A stretch of 64,000 nucleotides of DNA, taken from positions 620,001 to 684,000 of the forward strand of contig JAWKUK010000003.1 of assembly GCA_041398605.1 (NCBI GenBank), in the 5' to 3' direction. Both the position numbers and the translations under genes were made by a program. The notes beneath the pieces were generated by a model that searched no databases, was not told the origin of the DNA, and saw nothing but the letters and a program-made list of their open reading frames with translations. Origin of the DNA: JAWKUK01 sp041398605. GTDB taxonomy: Bacteria; Planctomycetota; UBA1135; GCA-002686595. How positions within the stretch are numbered: position 1 is the stretch's first letter; every line of letters begins with the position of its first letter. Positions 53,941-61,804 of this stretch are shown piece by piece.

Positions 53941-56571
53941 CGCGCCGCGGTTGTACCACGGGTCCACCAAGTCAGCCCCGCGAGGTCCCGGCGCGCCGGG
54001 AGCGCGAGGCTCGACAGGTACCCGACGAGCACACACGTCGTCGTCCCAACCGCCCCGTACAGCATGAAGTTGAGCGGCGTGCGGTGCTGCACGTACGCCA
54101 GCGTCCCGACCGCGACGGCGACGCCGATCCCGACGCCGCGCGCGCTCGCCCGGCGCGTGAAGACCCCTAGCACGAAGGCCCCGGCGAGCGGGCTGATCAG
54201 CAGCCCGAGCACGCTCTGGAACGTGTCGTACAGCGAGCGCACATCGGCCGCGGCCATCCACGTCGCGGCGCCGGTCCCGACGAGCCCCATCGCGAGCGTC
54301 ACGCGCCGCCCTGTGACGAGGTCCGACGCGCGCCCGAGCTTGAGGCGCGCGTGCCAGTCGTTGGTCCACGCCGTCGCGATCGAGTGCATCGACGAATCGA
54401 GGCTCGACATCGACGCGGCGAAGATGCCTGCGAGCACGAGCCCGGCGAGGCCTGGCGGCAGCTCCAACGCGACAAAGAGCGGCAAGACCTCGTCGTTCTT
54501 CATGCCCACCGTCAGCTCCTCGGGCCGCGCCTTGAAGTAGGCAAAGAGCGCCGTCCCGAGCCCAAAGAAGCACACGGTCATCGGCGCCGAGACGAGGCCG
54601 TTCAGCCAGATCCCGCGCGCGGCGCTGCGCTCGTCCTTGGTCGACAGGTAGCGCTGCACGACGGCTTGGTCCGCGGTGTACGGCCCGAACTGCAGGAACA
54701 TCGCGCCGAGCATGACCGACCAGCTCGCGTTCGCGGTCCACGACCCGCCCGGCGCGATAGCGCGCAGCTTGTGCGCGTCCACGGCGATGTCGAGCGCGGC
54801 GTCGAACCCGCCTGCGCCCTGCACGGCGAGGAAGAGCGCGACGAACATCCCGCCTACGAGGACGAACACCTGTAGCACGTCGGTCCAGACGACCGCCTCC
54901 ATCCCGCCGAGCACCGTATACAGCGTCGACAAGAGCCCGATCGTCGCGATACACACGTAGACATTCACGCCCGTAACCGCGGACAGCGCGAGCGACGGGA
55001 GGAACACGACGATCGCCATGCGCGCGACCTGGAACAAGATGAAGGAGGCGCTGCCGAAGAGGCGCAGCCCGAGGCTGAAGCGGCGCTCCAGATACTCGTA
55101 GGCGGTGCGGATCCCGAGCCGTCGATAGAACGGCAGGTAGAAGACGACCACGATCGGCGCCATCGCGAGGATCGTCAGCGACGTGAAGGCGAAGACCCAG
55201 TCCTCCAGGAACGCCTTCGCCGGGATAGCGACGTACGTGATCGCGGAGAGCTGCGTGCCGTAGATCGAGAGCCCCGCCGCCCACCACGGGATGCGGTTGC
55301 CCGCGAGGAAGAAGTCGTCCGCCGTGCGCTCGCGGCGCGCGAAGAAGAGCCCGAGCGCGACGAGGGCCAGCAAGTACACCCCCATCACCGCGAAGTCGAG
55401 CTTGGAGAGGTGCCCGTGGGCCGCGGCCGGCCGCGCGAACTGCACTTCGTTCGTTCGGACGCCCGGGCGCACTTCGCCGCTCGCGACCACGAACCCATCA
55501 CGCCAACGCGTGATCCCGGTCGTGACGACGCCGCGCAGCATCTCGTCGCTGAGCGCGGTCCATGTGTCCGTGACCGTGTGATACGCGCTGATCGTCCGCG
55601 TGAACTCCGGGCGCTCCGCGAGCGGCGTCGCCTCGTCGAAGCCGCCGACCCCGGACAGGAACGCGACATGGGCCTGCCCGAGCGGCCAGGCCGTCCCCGC
55701 CGCGCGCCCGGCCCAGGTCCCCGGCGCGCCGCCCCTGACCTCGAGCGGAGCATGCAGCGCCCAGGTGTCACCTTGGGGATCGTAGGAGCACAGCAGCGGC
55801 TCCATGGCGCGCGCGCGCCGCCCTTCGGGGCCGTCACGCGACCAACCTGCGGGGTCCTCGCCGGAGAAGCAATAGAGCCGCGCGCGCCCGCCAGGCCCCT
55901 TCTGGGTCGCGGTGACGCGCTTGACGAGCGCGGCGCCGCTGGCGGAGCGCGGCGCCGGCGCGCCGACGCGCCAGCCGCGCTCCGGCGCGTCGAGGTCGAG
56001 CGTCCACGTCGCGTCACTGACATCCGCCGCGTCCAACGAGCGCTGCGCGCCGAGCGCGACGAGCGTGCGCCCGACGACCCCTGCCGCGAGGTGCAGCGCG
56101 GGCTCGGGCAGCCTTGGCCCGGGCTCAAATGCGAGCGCGCCGCGCGCGTCGAAGCGCGCGCGCCAGACCTCGCCCGTGACGGAGCCCGCGTCGCCGCCGC
56201 CGAGCAGCCACGCGTCGCCATCGACGCTGACGGCCGCGCCGTACGCGCGCCGCGGGCAGCGGCGGACCGGCGCGCCAGGCGTCGCCGTCGAAGAGCCAGG
56301 TGTCCGCGTGCCAGACCTTCACGCCGCCGGCCCACGGCGGCCCGCCGGGGAAGTTCGCGCCACCAGCGACGAGCAGCGTCTCGCCGGCCGGCCCTGCGAG
56401 CGTCGCGACAAACGGCCCGCCGTAGCCGAGCGCGTCCGGCAGCGGCGGCAGCGACGTCCAGGTGAGCGCCGCGCGCGCCTGAGGCTCACCACGCTCGTTC
56501 ACGCGCGCCGCGAGATCGACCTGCGGCCAGCTCGCCGCGCAGAGGGCGAGCGCCGCGACGGCGACGCTCAT
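53937..56571 (-). CDS. Kelch mutarotase-SSS sodium/solute symporter fusion, frameshifted near 56247
   Basis: The gene begins at ATG 56571 (MSVAVAALALCAAS signal, ATGA overlap with the lyase stop). Its first frame codes kelch strands (LPPLPDALGYGGPFVATLAG, LLVAGGANFPGGPPWAGG) as far as LPAARV. The sense then continues in another frame as AYGAAVSVDGDAWLLGGGDA and LHLAAGVVGRTLVALGAQR. Two bases of the GTACGCGCGC run at 56241-56250 appear to be missing; restored, the protein has 878 residues. The kelch domain resembles N-acetylneuraminate mutarotase/NanM-type propellers. From about residue 395 a sodium/solute symporter follows, with DDFFLAGNRIPWWAAGLSIYGTQLSAITY and some 13 spans to the end. An error or recent mutation is likely as the rest is well conserved. 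Confidence 0.8.
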
Positions 56572-57569
56572 GCGCGCGCCCCCACGGCTGACCCGGGCTG
56601 GGCCGCGCCGCGCCGGCCCATCGCCCACTCGAAGAACCCGCCGCCCTCGGCGCCGCCATCGAAGCGCAGCGCGTCGAGCGCGGCGTCGAGCGCGCGCGCG
56701 GCGGCGGCATCGAGCGGCGCGAGCGGCAACCGCGCTGGCCCGACGTCCACGCCGAGCCGCCGCATGACGAGCCGCGACGCCGAGAGATACCCGAACGGCG
56801 CGATCGCTTGCACGAGCGCGATCGAGCGCGCTTGCAGCGCGCGCGCCGTCACGAGGTCACCGGCGTCGAAGGCCGCGATCAGGTCGAGGTACAGCGGCGC
56901 CGCGAAGTTGTACGTGCTGCCGACGGCGCCGCGCGCGCCGAGCACGAGCGCGGAGAGCAGCGCCTCGTCCGTGCCCGCGAGCACGTCGTAGCGGCCGTCG
57001 CTGGCGCGCAGGTAGTCGAGGACGTGCACGCCCTCGTAGCGGCTGCACTTGATCCCGCGCAGCGTCGGCACGTGCCGCGCAAACGCCTCGGCGAGCTCGC
57101 GCGCGCCGAAGGGCAGCCCCGTCAACGCCGGAATGTCGTAGTAGTACGTCGGCTTGCCGCCGGCTGCGGCCGTGATCCGCGCGAGGATCTGCGCCACGAC
57201 GTCGGGCGAGCGCGGCGCATAGAACCGCGGCGCGATCGCGCCGAGCGCCTCGACCCCGGCGACGCCCGCGACGTGCTCGGCGAGGCGCTCGCTGTCGCGC
57301 ACGCACTCGCCCCCCACTTGCGCGATGACACGCAGCCCGAGCGGCGGCCCGACCTCGGCCCAGACGTCGAACAGGTCGCGCCGCTCAGCGAAGGAGAGCG
57401 ACGCGCCCTCGCCCGTCGCGCCCGCGACGTACACGGCAGAGACGCCCGTCGCGGCGAGGTGCGCTGCGAGGGCCGGTACGACGTCGAACGCGACGGCGCC
57501 GCCGACGTCCCCGTCCGCGCGGAACGGCGTGTGAGGGGCGGAGACGAGGCCGAGGAAGGGTTGGCTCAT
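56568..57569 (-). CDS. N-acetylneuraminate lyase-like aldolase
   Basis: The 333-residue protein is a DHDPS/NAL-superfamily aldolase: YVAGATGEGASLSFAERRDL (GxTGE, 47-66), YYYDIPALTGL with the proton-relay Tyr144, GIKCSRYEGVH with Schiff-base Lys174, and GARGAVGSTYNFAAPLY. YxxIPALTG and GSTYN are marks of N-acetylneuraminate lyases rather than DapA. The reaction would split sialic acid into N-acetylmannosamine and pyruvate. It heads the leftward group and overlaps the mutarotase-symporter gene by ATGA. Substrate within the superfamily remains unproven. Confidence 0.8.
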   Translation of the reverse strand: MSQPFLGLVSAPHTPFRADGDVGGAVAFDVVPALAAHLAATGVSAVYVAGATGEGASLSFAERRDLFDVWAEVGPPLGLRVIAQVGGECVRDSERLAEHVAGVAGVEALGAIAPRFYAPRSPDVVAQILARITAAAGGKPTYYYDIPALTGLPFGARELAEAFARHVPTLRGIKCSRYEGVHVLDYLRASDGRYDVLAGTDEALLSALVLGARGAVGSTYNFAAPLYLDLIAAFDAGDLVTARALQARSIALVQAIAPFGYLSASRLVMRRLGVDVGPARLPLAPLDAAAARALDAALDALRFDGGAEGGGFFEWAMGRRGAAQPGSAVGARA

Positions 57570-57622
57570 GTGCGCGTTTCTAACCGATCGCGCGGCGCGT
57601 GCGGTACCCTGGCCGCGCCGCC

Positions 57623-60208
57623 ATGCCTCGCTCCTCTTCACCCGCCACGCCTGGCGCGCCCGCCACGCCTGACACGCGCGGTGCGCGCCGCCCGCGGCGA
57701 AGCGCGCTCGCGGCGCTCTGCGTGGCGGCGCTCTCGATCGTCGCGGTCGCGCTGCTGGTGCTGCCCTTCGAACGCGCTTCGCGGGGGCCAGCCGCGGCGG
57801 TGACGCAGCCAGCGGCGGGCCCGGGCCACAGCGCGACGGAGCGCGCCGCCCTGGCCGAGCTCGCACCGGCGATCGCCGCGCCCGATGCCCCTCCGGGGGG
57901 CACCGCCCGCGTGGCGGCCACGGCCCAGCCGGAGCAGCTGCCACAGCCGCAGCCCGACGTGCAGGAGGCGGACCCGGATGCGCCCGCTTCGCTCGTGGTG
58001 ACCTTGGTCCGCGCGACCGGGGGGGCCCCTCCGGCAGGCGAGCGCGTCCGCCTGATCTCGACGCCAGCGCCCAAGGCGCACGCCCTGGAGCATGGGCTGG
58101 AGCCTGGGCTGGAGCCTGGGCTGACGCCGACCGGCGCTGCCGCACGCGAGCCCGCCGAGCCCGCCGAGCCCGCCGAGCCCGCCGAGCGCGTTGAGCGCGT
58201 TGAGCGCCGCAACTGGGAGCGCCACACCGACGCGCGCGGTGAGGTGAGGTTCGAGGACCTCCCCCCCGGGCGCTACTCCGTCCAAACCCTGCGGCGGTGG
58301 GCACAGCCCGTCTCGCTCGCGCCAGCGGAGCGCGCGTCCCTCCGCATCTCGATCGAGGCCGGCGTCACCGTCTTCGGGCGCGTCATCGACGCCCAAGGGA
58401 GCGGCGTCGCCCAAGCGGAGGTGCTCCTGTCCGAGCGCTGGAAGCCGCGCCAAGCCGGGCGCGCCGCCATCGCTGACGCGGCGGGGCGCTTCGAGCTGCA
58501 GGACGTCCCGCTCGAATGTTACGCGTCGGCGCGCGCGCCTGGGTTCGTGGCCTCACGCCAGGTCGTACCGCGCGGCCAACCCGGCGCGCGCATGGAGGTC
58601 ACGCTGCGGCTCGATACGCTCGGCGCGCGCGTCGGTGGGATCGTCCTCGACGCCGCTGGCGATCCCGTGCGCGGCGCGACGGTCCAGATCGGCGCCGAGC
58701 CCGCGTCGATCAGGGACCTCGACGGGCTGGACGGCATGACGCCCGCGCCGGTCGAGCTCATCACCGACGAGGCGGGCGCGTTCAAGACGCGCGCGGCCGC
58801 CTTCGGCGAGTCGCTGTTGCGCGTGAACGCCGCCGGGAACGCGCCCTATGCAGCGCCCCTCGAGGTGCCGGCCACGGGCCTCGAGGGTGTCGTCGTCCGC
58901 CTGCTGCGGCCAGCGCGGCTCAGCGGAGTGATCAAGGACCGCGACGGCACGCCGCTGACGCGCGCGCACATCTCCACCGGGGCCGGGTGGGAGACGCGGC
59001 AGGCGATGACCGACGCGCGCGGAGCGTATGTCCTCGATGACCTAGCGCCAGGCCCGACGGAGCTCAGGGCGCAGCATGAGTCCGCTGGCATCGCCTCGGA
59101 GGTGATCGAGCTGCGGGCCGGCGCAGAGACCGACTGGAGCCCGAGGCTCACGCCGATGCTCGCGATCGCGGGGCGGCTGCTCGACGAGCACGGGCAGGCC
59201 GCGAGCGGCTATTCAGTGCTCGCGTTGGACTTCGAGAGCGGCTCCGCACATGGCACAGAGACGGGCGCCGATGGCGCGTTTCGGCTGCCGAACCTCATTG
59301 ACGCGGCCTACAACGTGAGCGTCCAACCCAACGGCGGGTGGCGCGAGTTCCCGTTGCTCGTCGTCGAGGGCGTCCGGCCGTCGGCTGACCCGGACCAAGC
59401 GCCGCTCGTGCTGCGGCTCAGCGCGCTCGACAGCGGGCGCATCGTCGGCGCGGTGCTGGACCCGGACGGCGCGCCGGCCAAGGCGGCGCGCATCACTGTT
59501 TGGCACGGCGCAAAACGCATCTGGCGGACGATCGACGCCGACCCCATGACGGGCCGCTTCTCGGCCGACCACGTCCCCGCGGGCGCGCTCGACCTCGGCG
59601 TCGAAGCGCTGGGCGGGAGCGGGCAGAGCCTCGGCAGCTTCCAGCTCGCGCCGGGCGGCGTGCTCGACCTCGGAGAGGTGCGCCTCGCCGCGACCGGGAC
59701 GCTGACCGGAACGGTGCGCGGGCTCGATCCCGTGCACGCTGCAGGGGCGGAGGTCCAGGTGATCCCTTTGATCGAAGGAGCGCACGCGGTCACAGCCAAC
59801 GTCACTGCCGGGCGGATCGAATGCCCGCCCCTCGCAGCGGGCCGCTGGCGCCTGCGCGTCGCCGCGCGCCGGACCGTCACGCAAGAGCTCGAGTTCGAGG
59901 TCCGCGTCGGCGCCGTGACCGAGGTCGACGTGGACCTCGTCCAATGCGGTGAGCAGCGAGTGCGCATCACCTTGGGTCCGGCCCACGCCTCCTGGCTGCC
60001 CTGGTGCGACCTCATCGACGCAGAGGGCAAGGTGGTGTGGCGCTCCACCAAGTTGCGCCGCGACGGCGACACGCTCATCGCCGACGTCGCCGCGCCGCCT
60101 GGAACCTACACGTTCACGTGCCACGGCAAGGATGGGTTCTCCGTGCAGCAGAGCATGGTGTTCACCGGCGCCGCCGACGACGGCGAGTCGATGATGCGTT
60201 TCGAATAG
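57623..60208 (+). CDS. Membrane-anchored carboxypeptidase-regulatory-like repeat protein
   Basis: The 861-residue protein has one N-terminal membrane segment (about residues 28-48). A Pro/Ala region includes four PAE repeats (58151-58186) and two LEPG-type repeats. At least five carboxypeptidase-regulatory-like (transthyretin-type) beta domains then follow, each with the pattern GxVxDxxGxPVxGAxVxL: VFGRVIDAQGSGVAQAEVLL, VGGIVLDAAGDPVRGATVQI, LSGVIKDRDGTPLTRAHIST, IVGAVLDPDGAPAKAARITV. No enzymatic domain is present. ATG 57623 was chosen; a GTG at 57599 would add eight residues. A cell-surface adhesive or structural role is inferred. Confidence 0.75.
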   Translation: MPRSSSPATPGAPATPDTRGARRPRRSALAALCVAALSIVAVALLVLPFERASRGPAAAVTQPAAGPGHSATERAALAELAPAIAAPDAPPGGTARVAATAQPEQLPQPQPDVQEADPDAPASLVVTLVRATGGAPPAGERVRLISTPAPKAHALEHGLEPGLEPGLTPTGAAAREPAEPAEPAEPAERVERVERRNWERHTDARGEVRFEDLPPGRYSVQTLRRWAQPVSLAPAERASLRISIEAGVTVFGRVIDAQGSGVAQAEVLLSERWKPRQAGRAAIADAAGRFELQDVPLECYASARAPGFVASRQVVPRGQPGARMEVTLRLDTLGARVGGIVLDAAGDPVRGATVQIGAEPASIRDLDGLDGMTPAPVELITDEAGAFKTRAAAFGESLLRVNAAGNAPYAAPLEVPATGLEGVVVRLLRPARLSGVIKDRDGTPLTRAHISTGAGWETRQAMTDARGAYVLDDLAPGPTELRAQHESAGIASEVIELRAGAETDWSPRLTPMLAIAGRLLDEHGQAASGYSVLALDFESGSAHGTETGADGAFRLPNLIDAAYNVSVQPNGGWREFPLLVVEGVRPSADPDQAPLVLRLSALDSGRIVGAVLDPDGAPAKAARITVWHGAKRIWRTIDADPMTGRFSADHVPAGALDLGVEALGGSGQSLGSFQLAPGGVLDLGEVRLAATGTLTGTVRGLDPVHAAGAEVQVIPLIEGAHAVTANVTAGRIECPPLAAGRWRLRVAARRTVTQELEFEVRVGAVTEVDVDLVQCGEQRVRITLGPAHASWLPWCDLIDAEGKVVWRSTKLRRDGDTLIADVAAPPGTYTFTCHGKDGFSVQQSMVFTGAADDGESMMRFE
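58151..58186 (+). repeat. Four tandem 9-bp units coding PAE
   Basis: CCCGCCGAG occurs four times in register and codes PAE-PAE-PAE-PAE, followed by two CGCGTTGAG units (58187-58204) coding RVE. It is a low-complexity linker inside the repeat protein. Confidence 0.85.
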
Positions 60209-60237
60209 CGCGCTTCGAATCGTGCGCTTCGAATCAT
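60196..60237. repeat. Three 14-bp tandem copies across a stop codon
   Basis: GCGTTTCGAATAGC, GCGCTTCGAATCGT and GCGCTTCGAATCAT follow each other. The first contains the last codons and TAG of the repeat protein, so the gene end was duplicated twice beyond the stop. Confidence 0.8.
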
Positions 60238-60275
60238 GGGCGTCGCTTGGGGCGCAGCGCGTGCCTCGCGCGCGC

Positions 60276-61664
60276 TCAGAGCGCAGCGTCGAGCAGGACG
60301 ACGAAGCGCGCGCTGCCCCATGTCGCCGGCCCGCCGAGCGGGCCGACAGCGGCCTGGAACCAGCGCACGTCCGCGTCCAAGCCGAGCGGCAGCGTTGCGG
60401 GAGGCTGGAGCAACAGGAGGCGCTCTGTCGGCGGAATCACCTGCGGCGGCGCGGCCATCAGCAGCCCGGGCGCCGCAATGAGCCGGGGCTGCTCGAGGCG
60501 CGGCCGGAAGCCAAACGCCGTGGCGCTGCTCGCAGGGACCGAGGCGAGCTCTCCCGCGGTCGCGACCACCTCGAGCGACCATGCCTGCCCCTCTCGCACG
60601 AGCGCGGGCGCGTGGAGCGTGTTCGGGAACCCCGTCGAGCTCACCATGGCGCCGCTCCCGCCGTGCGCTTGCCCCGGCGCGCCACCGGCGGGCGTTGGCG
60701 CGCAGCTCCCTGACGCGTCTGCGCCACCACCAAAGACGCCATCGAAGTCCCAAGTGTGTGTCCCGGCGCCCCGGACGAGCCCATCGCCGCCATCGACCAT
60801 CCAACCGGGGCTCGACATGAACCCGGCCCAGCAGCCCGCATCGCCGCCGAACAGCGCCGCGTAAGCGAGGTGCAACGTCGTCCCGCCGAAGATGCGCGCA
60901 CCGGCGCCACCGTCGCCCGGGTCGTCGCCATCGCCCCCGCGTCCGCCGCGCACGACCGACCGCGCCACCGTCAGGTGCGCAACGTCAAGCGCGAACACGG
61001 CCTCGCCGCCCCACCCCGAGACGGCGACGACCCCGAGGGCTCCAACGCCACCAAACGCCTGCGAGTCGACGAGCGCGACGTCGTGACTCATTTCTGCGTA
61101 CAGGCCAGGACCGCCGTCCGCGACGAACAGGGAAGGCGCGTGGTCTGGCAGCGGCCCGACACCAGCCTCATCCGCGCCGCGCAGCACGCAGTCTTGGAGC
61201 CGCACGGGGCCACGGCACTGCCGAACGTCGACCGCGCCGCGGTAAAACGCGAATGGGAAGGTGCCACGCGGCGGGCTCACGACGAACCCAGACATCGCGA
61301 GCGTGTCGTCGCTATCCAGGTTCTGGACCAAGACGTGACCTAGGACCTGCGGCGCGCCTTCACCGACGAGCACGAGCGAGCTCGCACCGAGCGTGACATC
61401 GCCCGCATAGGCGCCTGCGCGCACGAGGATGACGTCGCCATCTTGCGCGGCCTGCACCGCGGCTTGGATCGTGGTATGCGCGCCGCCACCAGCGGCGTCC
61501 ACGACGTGCACGTCGGACGCGAGCGCCGCGGCAGGGAGCGCCGCAACCCAGAGGACGGTACCGCGCAGAGCGCGCAGCGTGGGGCCGGCGGTCCGCGCCG
61601 ACGAGCGCTTGGGAGGAAGAGCCGCAATCGGCGAGACGAGCCGAGTGGATCGATCGTGGGACAT
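60276..61664 (-). CDS. Exported right-handed beta-helix protein
   Basis: The 462-residue protein has a signal segment (TVLWVAALPAAALAS). Residues about 50-330 show the pectin-lyase-type pattern: VHVVDAAGGGAHTTIQAAVQAAQDGDVILVRAGAYAGDV, then rungs such as LDSDDTLAMSGFVVSPPRG and VDVRQCRGPVRLQDCVLRG. The start DGDVILV-AGxY is typical of planctomycete beta-helix proteins. Gly/Asp-rich loops (GRGGDGDDPGDGGAG) follow. The last 120 residues form another beta domain (FGFRPRLEQPRLIAAPGLLM). No catalytic residues were identified; polysaccharide binding is inferred. Confidence 0.7.
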   Translation of the reverse strand: MSHDRSTRLVSPIAALPPKRSSARTAGPTLRALRGTVLWVAALPAAALASDVHVVDAAGGGAHTTIQAAVQAAQDGDVILVRAGAYAGDVTLGASSLVLVGEGAPQVLGHVLVQNLDSDDTLAMSGFVVSPPRGTFPFAFYRGAVDVRQCRGPVRLQDCVLRGADEAGVGPLPDHAPSLFVADGGPGLYAEMSHDVALVDSQAFGGVGALGVVAVSGWGGEAVFALDVAHLTVARSVVRGGRGGDGDDPGDGGAGARIFGGTTLHLAYAALFGGDAGCWAGFMSSPGWMVDGGDGLVRGAGTHTWDFDGVFGGGADASGSCAPTPAGGAPGQAHGGSGAMVSSTGFPNTLHAPALVREGQAWSLEVVATAGELASVPASSATAFGFRPRLEQPRLIAAPGLLMAAPPQVIPPTERLLLLQPPATLPLGLDADVRWFQAAVGPLGGPATWGSARFVVLLDAAL

Positions 61665-61744
61665 GTTCGGATGCGCCTACGAGGGGCAGGGTCGCACCTT
61701 GAGCGCGACGGGTCAAAGCGCCAGAGGGACCCCCTCGACACGAC

Positions 61745-61761
61745 GGATGTCACGGACATCC
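61745..61761. promoter_or_regulatory. Inverted repeat upstream of the beta-helix gene
   Basis: GGATGTC (61745-61751) and GACATCC (61755-61761) are a perfect inverted repeat with a three-base centre, 81 bp before the beta-helix start. AATGTCCC (61768-61775) resembles a half-site. Operator or short hairpin, unproven. Confidence 0.3.
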
Positions 61762-61804
61762 TCAACAAATGTCCCTCCCGCGCTCAGAGGAGCGCGCGCT
61801 CCAC

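Noticed and set aside
54000..55287. Upstream extension of the oxidoreductase frame on the minus strand (888 residues)
   Set aside because: It runs inside the symporter gene and is low-complexity Arg-rich, as expected for a shadow frame at this GC content; the Tat-signal ATG at 53940 with ATGA overlap is the better start.
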